A DNA stretch of 64,000 bases from Pedobacter steynii (lineage in GTDB: Bacteria; Bacteroidota; Bacteroidia; Sphingobacteriales; Sphingobacteriaceae), in contig NZ_CP017141.1 in NCBI RefSeq assembly GCF_001721645.1, forward strand, positions 2,480,001-2,544,000, in the 5' to 3' direction. Within the stretch, counting starts at the first letter, position 1. Every line of letters starts with the position of its first letter. The notes under the pieces were generated by a model, which saw only the letters and a program-made list of their open reading frames with translations, was not told the origin of the DNA and did not search any database. The position numbers and the translations under genes were made by a program. Positions 1-8,420 of this stretch are shown here, one piece after another.

Positions 1-224
1 ATCATGGTATAGATATGGAGTACAGGAAGATTGTTTTTACTTGATAACCATAATGAAGCACTGTACAAAGCTAAAATTCCAATCAACAACAAGTGAATAC
101 TGATCACTTTCAGTTCCTTTGGATAAGACCGGAAATATTTTAATGAAAGTATCAATGGGCAAAAAATAAAGCCCATTGAAAAAATTAAGGTTAGATATTC
201 TACTTTTAGTATTTTAGAAAACAT
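1..224 (-). CDS. Partial membrane protein downstream of the Cys-Pro-tailed small protein
   Basis: An open frame starts with ATG at 224 and runs off the window edge, giving 74 visible residues. I see two hydrophobic stretches, about residues 11-28 and 40-60, separated by a short basic loop (KYFRSYPKELK), so it looks like the N-terminus of a polytopic membrane protein. A clear Shine-Dalgarno-like TAGGAG lies about 10 bases upstream, inside the last codons of the preceding gene, whose stop codon sits only two bases before this ATG. The two genes are therefore very likely translated as a pair. I do not recognise the family from the visible part, and the rest of the gene lies outside the window. 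Confidence 0.7.
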   Translation of the reverse strand, partial: MFSKILKVEYLTLIFSMGFIFCPLILSLKYFRSYPKELKVISIHLLLIGILALYSASLWLSSKNNLPVLHIYTM

Positions 225-226
225 AT

Positions 227-595
227 TTATTCTCCTAAAGGACTGTCAGGTGGAGGACAGGTAGGTGGACAAGGCATCGTGAAATCGAAAATATTACTTT
301 TCTCCTGACCTTCAATAAGAGATGGCGTAGTATTGATCATGTCATGACCATATACATCTGCAGGGACCATAATTAGTCTTTGTTCTCTCCCTTTTTCCAT
401 CTCTGTGTCCCAACCAAAGTAAACGCGTACATAACTTGCACCTCTTTCTTCTACCATGTCTTTGAGCTCCCGAGCATCAATTAGATAAGATTTGATGAAA
501 TTGCCACGTGCAGCCCATGCTCTGGTAATATCCTGAGCCTCTTTCAGTGGAATTTCAAAGATACTTTTGTCATGTTTGGAGGATTGATGTTCCAT
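227..595 (-). CDS. Small protein with Cys-Pro-rich C-terminus, function unknown
   Basis: I take the ATG at 595 as start (122 aa); an in-frame ATG at 652 would add 19 residues of Lys/Ser/Thr-rich sequence. No signal peptide or membrane segment is visible. The body has a helical N-terminal part (PLKEAQDITRAWAARG), a middle reading YVRVYFGW and LIMVPAD, and ends in a short tail with two cysteines in Pro-rich context (MPCPPTCPPP). From memory, Bacteroidota genomes carry families of small proteins with a similar VRxYFG core and a CPPxC-like tail, but I know of no assigned function. The gene is tightly coupled to a membrane-protein gene downstream, whose ribosome binding site overlaps the last codons here. 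This suggests a functional pair. Confidence 0.7.
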   Translation of the reverse strand: MEHQSSKHDKSIFEIPLKEAQDITRAWAARGNFIKSYLIDARELKDMVEERGASYVRVYFGWDTEMEKGREQRLIMVPADVYGHDMINTTPSLIEGQEKSNIFDFTMPCPPTCPPPDSPLGE

Positions 596-736
596 TGTTT
601 TTGTTGTTTTAAGTGATTGATTTAATTTATGAACTGAAAAGCAGCTTCTCAATTGGTTAATCTAAAATAAACAATTTTTGTTAAGCTGATTAACTATTTA
701 CTCTGTATTTATATTTGTTACGATCTCGTTATTTAT

Positions 737-784
737 ACAGGTATAAATACCTGTTTTTTAATATAGGTATTCAAGCGCATACCT
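737..784. promoter_or_regulatory. Two adjacent inverted repeats with AGGTAT half-sites (candidate operator)
   Basis: ACAGGTAT-AA-ATACCTGT (737-754) is a perfect 8-bp inverted repeat, followed by a T run. AGGTAT-N8-ATACCT (765-784) is a second one. Four AGGTAT half-sites within 48 bp, in the gap between divergently oriented genes, look like a regulator-binding site. Termination by the first hairpin is an alternative, since it is followed by TTTTTT. Confidence 0.4.
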
Positions 785-837
785 GACCGGTTTCTATTGA
801 TGAACTTTAAATATCATTTTAAACCATTGATTGATTT

Positions 838-1629
838 ATGAAAGCCCCTGATCCCCTTTTTGTTACTTATTGGCTTGGTTACGCAAATCAAAAAATGATT
901 ATTGAGGAACTTCCGAACGGTATTGACGTGATCAATTTGTTTCTGATTAACCTGGATCCCCAGAAAACTTTGCAGCATTTGTACCTGACCAGCAATGGAA
1001 TGACCTGGGCTAGCATTCTGACAGGGGTAAGGGTGCAGCAAAACAGAGGAGTTAAGGTTCTGGCATCAATCATCAGCACGCCAAATCCGCAGATTTCATG
1101 GAATACCATTGCCGATCCGGCAGCTTTCGCTGCAGATGTTTATGATTTGGTCGTAAATAACTGGGGATTGGATGGGATTGATATTGATCCTGAAATGGGA
1201 GGAGATATCCCCAATGAAACATTTATTGAAGTGGTGTGGCAGTTGTCTAAATATTTTGGGCCACGGTCACAAACGGGAAAGACAATGAGTTATGTTACTT
1301 ATCAATATTATGCCGATGAACAATTGTTAAAACAGTGTAATGCATTATTTGATTACGTGGCTTTAATGGGATATTTCTGGGATCTGGAAACGATGATCAA
1401 TCAATTTGAATTGTATGCAGGATTAGTGAGCAGTAAAAAACTGTTATTCGGTGTCCAGCCAGGTGCCCATCAGGCGACTTCATTGGCAGAAGCAGTGCAA
1501 TTGACCAAATGGCAGCCCGATAATGGCCTAAAGGGAGGGATGATGCTCTTTAATATTAATATTGATAAAGATTTTAATTACACCAACGGACTGATTAAAG
1601 TACTTAAATCCAGAGAACTGATGTCCTGA
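838..1629 (+). CDS. Glycoside hydrolase family 18 protein (chitinase/endo-N-acetylglucosaminidase type)
   Basis: The GH18 active-site signature DxxDxDxE is present as LDGIDIDPE at residues 111-119, with E119 as the expected proton donor. FDYVALMGYFWD (171-182) fits the later barrel strand that carries substrate-binding residues. GH18 enzymes cleave beta-1,4 linkages next to N-acetylglucosamine in chitin or N-glycans by substrate-assisted catalysis. At 263 aa this is a bare TIM barrel with no carbohydrate-binding module. No signal peptide is visible at the chosen ATG, which is unusual for a secreted chitinase and could mean a cytoplasmic enzyme or a start further upstream. Shortness and the GYFWD segment lean towards an Endo-H/EndoF-like activity, but the substrate cannot be decided. 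Confidence 0.8.
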   Translation: MKAPDPLFVTYWLGYANQKMIIEELPNGIDVINLFLINLDPQKTLQHLYLTSNGMTWASILTGVRVQQNRGVKVLASIISTPNPQISWNTIADPAAFAADVYDLVVNNWGLDGIDIDPEMGGDIPNETFIEVVWQLSKYFGPRSQTGKTMSYVTYQYYADEQLLKQCNALFDYVALMGYFWDLETMINQFELYAGLVSSKKLLFGVQPGAHQATSLAEAVQLTKWQPDNGLKGGMMLFNINIDKDFNYTNGLIKVLKSRELMS

Positions 1630-1723
1630 TTCAGGAGTCTGGTGGAAAAATATATAGCTCTCAGGCACGTGAACGGGGTAGATTCAAGGATTTGCCACCG
1701 TTTACTTTTTTATACGAAACAGG

Positions 1724-2347
1724 TTATAATTTCTCTATTGATTTTCCAAAATACCAACAGATCCAACTAAAGAAAGGTGCTGCAACAACATCTGCGGTAT
1801 AGTGTACATGTTGAAGTAACAGCAATACTCCAATGATTCCGGAAGCAATAAAAGCAACCATTTTCTCCCGCTTATTTTCCAGACACAGAGCGCCTAGAAA
1901 CACAGTAGCAGTATGTCCGGAAAAGAAAAGATCTTTGGTAATTACATTAGAACCATAGAAAACGACAGAACATGGATCTATGAGCTCAATAATCTCTTTT
2001 GGAGGATGAAGAGGGACAATAGAAATTGTAATGATTCTTGCTGCGCACAGAAAGATATAGGCCCATAATGCCGTCAGACAAATGGAAGTGTTCCTGGACA
2101 TCTTTATTAGAAAGAATACAGACATCCCATAAAGGACAATAAATATATATAAAGAAACATCAATAGCCGGAATTCGGGCCAGTAACCAGTCATTAAGTGT
2201 AAGTCCCTTATCTCTGTTTTCTACGTAAGCGAAGAAATGAGGTATAAAAACCAGGATCAATGCGAGAATAGAGATCCCAAGGATAAATTTAAGTCTGAAT
2301 GGGGGATAATCCCAGGCAATTTGCCAGGAGAATTGTTTAAACTGCAT
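1724..2347 (-). CDS. PAP2-superfamily membrane protein, sphingomyelin-synthase-like (PAP2_C type)
   Basis: This is an integral membrane protein with about six hydrophobic segments. The phosphatase/transferase motifs are FFSGHTA (141-147, H145) and HYTADVVAAPFF (182-193, H182 and D186). This pair matches the C-terminal PAP2 motifs of the sphingomyelin-synthase-like subgroup, where two His and an Asp form the catalytic triad for transfer of a phospho-head group between lipids. Bacteroidota such as Pedobacter make sphingolipids, so a role in phosphosphingolipid or other phospholipid head-group exchange is plausible. This is an inference. A plain phosphatase activity is the alternative. The gene stands alone between divergent and convergent neighbours. 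Confidence 0.8.
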   Translation of the reverse strand: MQFKQFSWQIAWDYPPFRLKFILGISILALILVFIPHFFAYVENRDKGLTLNDWLLARIPAIDVSLYIFIVLYGMSVFFLIKMSRNTSICLTALWAYIFLCAARIITISIVPLHPPKEIIELIDPCSVVFYGSNVITKDLFFSGHTATVFLGALCLENKREKMVAFIASGIIGVLLLLQHVHYTADVVAAPFFSWICWYFGKSIEKL

Positions 2348-2492
2348 TAAAAGGTTTTGTTGGTATCTCTAAAAAGTAAATGCAACAAATAACGGAATTA
2401 ATCCCCTATAAAAGAATACTCTGACAGAGAAATGTTGATTATTCTATGAAAAAAATAAGATGTTTAAACAGATAATTTGCTGCTTTTAAGAG

Positions 2493-3695
2493 TTAAAAGA
2501 GACTCAATTGAATTTTTTCCGGTGGTTTAGCATCACCATCGACTGTTTTTCCGCCGTATTTCCAGGAATTACGACGCTCTTTTTGGACCAACTCGTCGAA
2601 ATTATCATTTGGTACGAAGTTCTTTTCAGCTTTACGGGCAAGTTCTCCTAATTTAAGGATGGCATGCTGCTTATCCGATTGACCTAGTCTGGCCTTTTGA
2701 ATGGCTTTTCCCAATACCTGAATTGTTTCATCGTATACTTTTAGAGGAACAGGAAATGGATGACCATCTTTTCCCCCATGAGCGAAAGAAAACCGTGCGG
2801 GGTCGGTAAAACGGGACGGTGTTCCATAAATTACTTCGCTGACTAAAGCTAAAGATTGTAAGGTCCTTGGTCCCAAACCTTCCAATAACAACAGTTCTTC
2901 AAAATCTGCAGGCTGTTTTTCCTGTGTCAGCCATAACATGGCACCCAAACGTTTCAGGTCCACATCTTGCGCTTTTACTTCATGATGATTGGACATGACG
3001 AGTTTTCTGGCTTCTTTAAGGATGCGTTCCGGATTTTCAGTAGTCATAGATAACATGCTGACCCGCGATGTCCGGGCTTCCTTTGCAACCAGATTTAAAA
3101 TCTTTCCCTGGTTGATGCCACAAATTCCGGTATGAGGATCTTCTACAAAAGAAGTTAAAGCTGAGGAATGCCAGTGGTATCTTCTGGCGGTAGCACTATC
3201 ATTCCGCATTCCCTGTTGTACCACAGTCCAGAGCCCGGTTGAATCGACGATGAAATTGTGGGTGTATAGCTGGAATCCATCCTGAATAGCTGTATTGTCA
3301 ATCTTTGCACTTAGTCTGCTACACCTGACGAGCTCTTTACCATCAAGACCTTGGAGTTCGGCAATATTCAACAATTCATTCGGAGTTTGTCTGGACTTTA
3401 GCCCTTTGCCACCACAGATGTAAATGCCGAGTTCCTTACTTCTCGGATTGACGGCAGCTTTTAAAGCACCCATAACAGACGTGGTAATCCCTGATGAATG
3501 CCAGTCCATGCCCATTACTGCTCCCAGACTTTGAAACCAAAAAGGATCACTTAACCGTCGTAGTACTTCGGCTGTACCGTATTCAGCAATGATGGCTTCG
3601 GTGATGGAAAGACCCAAACGTGTCATGCGCATTGCAAGCCATTTAGGGACAGAACCATAATGAAGCGGTAAGTCAGCAGTTCCTGATGATTTCAT
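2493..3695 (-). CDS. DUF763 family protein with helix-hairpin-helix motif
   Basis: The protein starts naturally at MKSSGTADLPLHYG (ATG at 3695). A longer reading frame to 3788 adds a hydrophobic stretch that does not belong to the family. The conserved opening GTADLPLHYGSVPKWL, the ICGGKG segment and the HSSALTSFVEDPHTGICG segment are typical of DUF763, a family shared by archaea and scattered bacteria with no established activity. In the C-terminal half LLLEGLGPRTLQSLALVSE reads as a helix-hairpin-helix, which suggests nucleic-acid binding. A nuclease or glycosylase-like role is possible but unproven. The C-terminus (QLSLF) resembles a beta-clamp-binding peptide, which would fit a DNA-associated role; this last point is an inference. 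Confidence 0.85.
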   Translation of the reverse strand: MKSSGTADLPLHYGSVPKWLAMRMTRLGLSITEAIIAEYGTAEVLRRLSDPFWFQSLGAVMGMDWHSSGITTSVMGALKAAVNPRSKELGIYICGGKGLKSRQTPNELLNIAELQGLDGKELVRCSRLSAKIDNTAIQDGFQLYTHNFIVDSTGLWTVVQQGMRNDSATARRYHWHSSALTSFVEDPHTGICGINQGKILNLVAKEARTSRVSMLSMTTENPERILKEARKLVMSNHHEVKAQDVDLKRLGAMLWLTQEKQPADFEELLLLEGLGPRTLQSLALVSEVIYGTPSRFTDPARFSFAHGGKDGHPFPVPLKVYDETIQVLGKAIQKARLGQSDKQHAILKLGELARKAEKNFVPNDNFDELVQKERRNSWKYGGKTVDGDAKPPEKIQLSLF

Positions 3696-3802
3696 TGCTA
3701 ACAAATTTAGTAAAAAAATAATAACAAATGAATTCACAATCTGGCAGGTGTTCGTATAGTCCGTAAACTTAAAGGAACGTATGATCAACAGAATTCAATA
3801 AC

Positions 3803-3882
3803 AACAAGAAAGGGATGCTCCATCCAGACGCATCCCTTTTCTAACCAAATATAAACCTGTATGAAACGGTTTTTTCTTAAAT
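3803..3882 (-). repeat. Copy A of an 80-bp double-hairpin intergenic element
   Basis: About 80 bp nearly identical to 9267-9346. It contains AAAGGGATG...CATCCCTTT (stem near 3809-3839) and a second small stem AAACC...GGTTT (near 3853-3872). On the reverse strand the large hairpin followed by T-rich sequence would terminate transcription of the PepSY gene that ends at 3940. The other copy directly follows gap, so the element appears in two unrelated 3' contexts. Confidence 0.75.
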
Positions 3883-3939
3883 ATCTTTGTCGTAATTTCT
3901 GCTATGTACACATGAATTATGCCAAAATATAAAATTAGC

Positions 3940-5043
3940 CTACTCGTGCCGTTTTTTTACTTTTCTCCACCAAAGCAGTCCTCCCGTAACAGAGAGCAAG
4001 CCAGGTAGCAAGCCTATAATAACATACAATACTTTAATTACAATGCCGCCAAAACTTCCTGCATGTAAAGGGAAAAAAGTTGCTTCAACCCGTGCCCATA
4101 TTCCCTTTTTAGTTAGCCTTTCTATCGTTATAACCTTTCCTGAAATCGGATCAATGGAAATGGAATTGCCGTTATAAAAGAGGGGCGACTGTTCTTTCAA
4201 TGGGCCGGACAGTCGGAAAAGCTTTTCCTTTTGTGTAGGTAAATACATATTTTGAGGGACCAGATCCGGCATTGCATTTCTGGCAGTCCGAAGCATTTGG
4301 TCTATAGATTCGTCAGATAGAACATTTGCAGTAGCGGACACCGTTTGTTTTTTCCAGTAAGAGGAATCGAAAGCAAACCTGTTCATCCAGAATCCGGTAA
4401 AGAAAATGACTACATTAAAAAATAATGCCCAGACTCCGACAATTCTATGGAGATCAGAGGAAATGGTTCTCCAGTTTTTCCATTTCATTTTTACCTGAAA
4501 GCTGAATACTTTCCAGATGTATTTTCTGTAAATGATCAGTCCTGTGAATGTGGATAATAACATCGTGATGCCAAATACAGCCGCAAGGAGCAATCCGGGT
4601 AGTCCCAGCTGAAAGCTCCAGTGGAATTGCAATATCCAGTACAGGAAACTTGGGTTGAAATCTTTCAGGTTGCCATCCCGGAGAATAGCGCCGGAATATG
4701 GGTTAATACTTATCATGCCCAAATCATAAGTGCTGATTTTCCCATCATTCTGATACAAACGGAACTCATAGGCTTCTCCCTTTCCTGCGTCTGGGTTTAA
4801 CCAGGCTATTCCGGTTAAGTTTGGATGCTGTTTGCCAATCTTCCTGTACATGGTATCAAGCGCTAATGGTTGGCTTGTAGGGCTGATATGGAGTAGATCT
4901 GAATTGATAAAATGATCAATTTCTTTTAGGAAAACCAATGCAGAACCACTCAAACCCAAAAGGATTAGAAAAATACCGCTGACTAATCCCAGCCAGCTAT
5001 GTAAGGAGAACACCAGTATGCGTGTGAAGTTTATCTTTCTCAT
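3940..5043 (-). CDS. PepSY-associated TM protein (PiuB-type, iron-uptake associated)
   Basis: Four transmembrane segments are visible: about residues 11-35, 140-165, 200-220 and 335-360, with a PepSY-like extracytoplasmic region in between. HSWLGLVSGIFLILLGLSG at the start and the paired His in helices (HWSFQLGLPG, HRIVGVWALFFN, FFPLHAGSFGG) are typical of this family, where they are thought to bind heme and to reduce iron-siderophore complexes. The gene overlaps the upstream TonB-dependent siderophore receptor by four bases (ATGA), so both are co-translated. A function in ferric-siderophore reduction or transport across the inner membrane is therefore likely. Iron regulation is expected, but I could not identify a convincing Fur box. 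Confidence 0.88.
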   Translation of the reverse strand: MRKINFTRILVFSLHSWLGLVSGIFLILLGLSGSALVFLKEIDHFINSDLLHISPTSQPLALDTMYRKIGKQHPNLTGIAWLNPDAGKGEAYEFRLYQNDGKISTYDLGMISINPYSGAILRDGNLKDFNPSFLYWILQFHWSFQLGLPGLLLAAVFGITMLLSTFTGLIIYRKYIWKVFSFQVKMKWKNWRTISSDLHRIVGVWALFFNVVIFFTGFWMNRFAFDSSYWKKQTVSATANVLSDESIDQMLRTARNAMPDLVPQNMYLPTQKEKLFRLSGPLKEQSPLFYNGNSISIDPISGKVITIERLTKKGIWARVEATFFPLHAGSFGGIVIKVLYVIIGLLPGLLSVTGGLLWWRKVKKRHE

Positions 5044-7406
5044 TTGATCTGATAACTTAAGCCAACCCTGTAATTAAAAGGATCTCCTAAACCGCCGGTC
5101 ACCGTACCTGATCTGCTGCCTGTAAAATAATGTTTGTCAGTCAGATTGTAGGCGTTAAACTGGAGGTTGTATCTACCTCTTCTGTAGTTGACGGCTGCAT
5201 CGAGGACAGTGTATTCCGGAAAGATAAAATTTTGGTTACTGATAAGACCTACCTGGTCACTAACATACCTTAATCCGGTAGCAAGTCCCAGACCTTTTAT
5301 TACCCCAGTCCGCAGGTTATATTTTAACCATAGATTGGCCATGTGTTTAGGTGCATTGTTAAAACGGTCTCCCTTTTTTCCAAAAGCACTGGTGCTTAAA
5401 ATCGTATGTTCATTATACGCATATCCGGCGATTATATTGAAGTTTTGAAGCGTTCCGGTGACCGAAAATTCTATTCCCCTGCTTCGGGTTCCATCAATTG
5501 CAGCCTGGCGATGGGAGTTCTCTTCGGTCGGTGCCGGTGCCAGAATATTGGCATATTTGATCTGGTAAAGGGAAACGCTGGTCGACAACTGCTGGCTAAA
5601 GAAATCACCCTTATAACCAAGTTCATATTGACTTGCTTTTCGGGTGGGGAAGGGGCCTCCGGAAAGCACATTGTTTGAGGTCTGTGGATTAAACGATTTA
5701 AGATAAGTTCCGTAAATGGATATATTTTCTGCTGGCAGATACACCAATCCTATTCTCGGAATAAGCCCTGAAGCTTGTAATTCATCTCCCTGTTTATTAT
5801 CCCTGATGGAAAGTGGTGTTTCTTTTGCGTTGTAGGAATCGTATCTCAGGGAAAGTAAAGCTTTCCACTGTCGGCCAATACTTACCTGATCCTGCAGATA
5901 TAGACCTATCAGGTTTGTAATACGTTTATTATCATCAGATTCTTCTGCCGGAACGGAGCTTGGTGGCGGATCATTATGATAATCAGGGTTAAAAATGGAA
6001 ATTCTGGAGGCAGCCTTGTACTGGTAATCGTTTTTAGTCCATCCATACCTGTTATAGTCTGCTCCTCCGGTCAAATGATGTTTTATTGGCCCTGTTTTAG
6101 TCTCAAAAGATAAGTAAGCGGTGCTTTGCAGACTAAAACGATTGGTTTCCCAGTCCTGATACCCCCTGCTGATAGAATCATTTTTGATTTTCCCTACAGG
6201 AATATGGTCTGTATAATCCAGAACATTATTAACTACACGTTGAACCGCTGTCAGTTTTAACCGGTCATTAAATCGGTGATTGAAGGTTACTGTAGCAGAA
6301 GAATTGTAGGTTTTTCCGTAGTCTGTAGGACTTTGAACGGTCAAATGATCTGGATAATAATTGAAATCAAAAGTTCCATCAGGTCTGGTCCGGATAAATG
6401 TTCCGTTGTCATATTGTTGTACGGTTTTTTGATAAGCATAATTAACTTCCAGGTTCAGGTCAGTGTTACTGGAAAACAGATAGGTCAGGGAAGGGGCGAG
6501 GAAGATATTTTCCTTATCCTGGTCGTCACGGAAACTTTTCGACCTGTCGTATCCGATAATGGTACGGTAGAGTAGTTTTTTATTCCTGGACAATGGGCCG
6601 GTCAGGTCGAGAGATGCGCGGCGGAAGTTCCAGCTGCCTAAAGACAATTCTACATTATAGCTGTTTTGCAGCATTGGTTTTTTGGTGATGAAGTTGACCA
6701 ATCCACCCGGTGCACCTTCACTAAACATCGCACCGGAAGGACCACGCAAGAGTTCAACTGATTCTACATTGTACAACAAGGGCTGCTGACTCCATAAAAA
6801 AAGATTACCTCTGATCCCGTTGTACAAAAGAAAACTGGCATCTGTCGGGGAGTAAGCCGTAAATCCACGCATGTTAAACGAGCCGTTTCCATTGTTTGCC
6901 TTCATTCCGGTAAAGGTCCCTGCGACTTCGTTGAGGGTAAAAGACTGGCGGTCTTTTATCGTCTGGGAAGAAACGATTTGAATCGATTGTGGAGTCGTTA
7001 ATAAAGGAAGATCCAACCGGGTGGACGTACTGGAGTTTTTAACCTGATAGGTATTCTTCACACCACTGATTACGACTTCCTTTAGTTGTTGCTTACTTTT
7101 CGAAAGTTGCAGATTGACGATGGAAACCTGCTCTGGCTTGATGATCAGGTTTTGCTTATTGGCGGTATATCCGATATTGGAAACGATCAACACATAAGTG
7201 CCCGCAGGGATATCATGAAGGCTAAAATTTCCGTTGGAATCGGTTCTTGTACTGATTCCGGTATGTTGAAGCTGAATGGAGGCACCTGATATCGGCTCGT
7301 CCTGGAAAGAAATAATGTTACCGTTTAATGATCCTGTACCTGATTGTGCAAATAGCCTGATACTCAGAAGAAGAAAAAATATAATAGAGAAAATCTTGAT
7401 TTTCAT
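5040..7406 (-). CDS. TonB-dependent siderophore receptor with N-terminal carboxypeptidase-like domain
   Basis: Outer-membrane receptor of 788 aa. A signal peptide (about residues 1-20, ending LFAQ) is followed by a carboxypeptidase-regulatory-like beta domain (about 24-105), the plug (about 125-240, with NMRGF and VELLRGPSGAMFSEGAPGGLVN) and a 22-strand barrel. The plug motif and the overall size fit the FhuE/FepA-like ferric-siderophore class. Uptake is driven by TonB-ExbBD, which is not encoded nearby. The gene is the first of a two-gene unit with the PepSY protein and lies behind the small CNGxC protein in the same direction. The ligand cannot be told from sequence. Confidence 0.92.
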   Translation of the reverse strand: MKIKIFSIIFFLLLSIRLFAQSGTGSLNGNIISFQDEPISGASIQLQHTGISTRTDSNGNFSLHDIPAGTYVLIVSNIGYTANKQNLIIKPEQVSIVNLQLSKSKQQLKEVVISGVKNTYQVKNSSTSTRLDLPLLTTPQSIQIVSSQTIKDRQSFTLNEVAGTFTGMKANNGNGSFNMRGFTAYSPTDASFLLYNGIRGNLFLWSQQPLLYNVESVELLRGPSGAMFSEGAPGGLVNFITKKPMLQNSYNVELSLGSWNFRRASLDLTGPLSRNKKLLYRTIIGYDRSKSFRDDQDKENIFLAPSLTYLFSSNTDLNLEVNYAYQKTVQQYDNGTFIRTRPDGTFDFNYYPDHLTVQSPTDYGKTYNSSATVTFNHRFNDRLKLTAVQRVVNNVLDYTDHIPVGKIKNDSISRGYQDWETNRFSLQSTAYLSFETKTGPIKHHLTGGADYNRYGWTKNDYQYKAASRISIFNPDYHNDPPPSSVPAEESDDNKRITNLIGLYLQDQVSIGRQWKALLSLRYDSYNAKETPLSIRDNKQGDELQASGLIPRIGLVYLPAENISIYGTYLKSFNPQTSNNVLSGGPFPTRKASQYELGYKGDFFSQQLSTSVSLYQIKYANILAPAPTEENSHRQAAIDGTRSRGIEFSVTGTLQNFNIIAGYAYNEHTILSTSAFGKKGDRFNNAPKHMANLWLKYNLRTGVIKGLGLATGLRYVSDQVGLISNQNFIFPEYTVLDAAVNYRRGRYNLQFNAYNLTDKHYFTGSRSGTVTGGLGDPFNYRVGLSYQIK

Positions 7407-7577
7407 TTTTTACAATTGATTTTTTATAAATAATTAAGAAGACCAGGTTAAAGAACAAGGTCTGTTAGAGCGTAAAAAATGTTTTTATTGTTCGCGTAAA
7501 ACCCTTCCGCATCAAAGCAGACGATGTCAAATGACCGCTGTTCTTTGCTGAAACTAAGTTTTAAGAAAATAAAAAGA

Positions 7578-8021
7578 TTAAACCCTTAGGCGTTGCGGTG
7601 GTTTAAAAATATCGTTGGAAAATGAGGATGGTTTAAAGCGCAGGTAAAAAGAATTGAAGTCTCTTCTTTGAAGGGAAAGCAGACATTCTTCTACCTTGAG
7701 TCTGTTCATTTTACAAAAGAAAAGTACGTTTGCTTTTTCCTGACTTTGGGCCCTTTGTTTTTCCTCGTTCTGTTCGGCTTGTTTTAGTTTCTTTGCTAAA
7801 ACGCATCTTCCATTACAATGCATCTGAGGCTTATCTTTATTTTCACAGAGTGCCTTGGCGATGTAATCCTGATTCACTTTAAAAGCAAGCATAATCCCTA
7901 CCTTATTAAAGGATTGCAGGGCAATAATCAGGAGTAATAAAATGCAAACGAATCGTCTCAATGAATAACTTTGAAGAGCTGCAAATCTATCATTTTTTTT
8001 CCAGATCCTAAGCAGATTCAT
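7578..8021 (-). CDS. Small membrane-anchored protein with a CxnHCNGRC motif
   Basis: A 147-aa protein with one hydrophobic segment near residues 24-42, followed by a conserved-looking block LCENKDKPQMHCNGRCVLAK in which Cys, His and Cys could bind a metal. A charged Gln/Lys/Glu-rich stretch and an F-K-P-P-Q tail complete it. Small proteins with a C-N-x-x-K-P...C-N-G-x-C block occur upstream of TonB-dependent receptors in Bacteroidota. That recollection and the position here (same strand, 171 bp before the siderophore receptor) suggest a role in metal sensing or handling. I do not know an established function. The first ATG is used because it leaves a basic stretch before the membrane segment. 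Confidence 0.75.
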   Translation of the reverse strand: MNLLRIWKKNDRFAALQSYSLRRFVCILLLLIIALQSFNKVGIMLAFKVNQDYIAKALCENKDKPQMHCNGRCVLAKKLKQAEQNEEKQRAQSQEKANVLFFCKMNRLKVEECLLSLQRRDFNSFYLRFKPSSFSNDIFKPPQRLRV

Positions 8022-8179
8022 TTACCGGTAATTTTCTGCCATTCGGCGGCATTTTTGTCCGCTTCAACCAAGAGGTCCTTTAGTTATTTCAATAGATCCC
8101 GCATCTTTATGATAACATTAGATGGAAGGTAACACTGGTCATTACCATTCATCATATTAGGCAATTAAAAAATAAAGCG

Positions 8180-8416
8180 ATGAATATAGTAATCTTTAAA
8201 ACTTCAGTTCAGGATAAAAACGAGTTGACTCCGATTAAACCAATTCTGAATACACTGTTCGGGGAAAAAAACTGGACTTTTGCCTTTGAGGACGTCGATA
8301 AGATCCTGAGGGTAGTGAGCGCGGTTCCTTGTGTCGCTGCGGTAAGGCAGATTTTAATGGACAATGGCTTCCTCTGTGAAGAGCTTCCTTATTCGTTAGA
8401 TGAATTTAAGGTTTAA
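8180..8416 (+). CDS. Small conserved-looking protein, possible HMA-like fold
   Basis: 78 residues, cytoplasmic and without a signal peptide. The pattern of alternating strands and helices (IVIFKTSV, ILNTLFGEKNWTFAFED, ILRVVSAV, AVRQILMDNGFLCEEL) fits the beta-alpha-beta ferredoxin-like fold of heavy-metal-associated domains, but the CxxC metal site is absent. I infer a metal-domain relative that lost the site or a small regulator. The function is unknown. It stands alone, pointing towards a lipoprotein gene on the other strand whose stop lies four bases from its own. Confidence 0.6.
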   Translation: MNIVIFKTSVQDKNELTPIKPILNTLFGEKNWTFAFEDVDKILRVVSAVPCVAAVRQILMDNGFLCEELPYSLDEFKV

Positions 8417-8420
8417 AAGA

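Noticed and set aside
5188..7289. Long antisense frames inside the first siderophore receptor
   Set aside because: They follow the codon structure of the receptor on the other strand and have no start signals or family resemblance.
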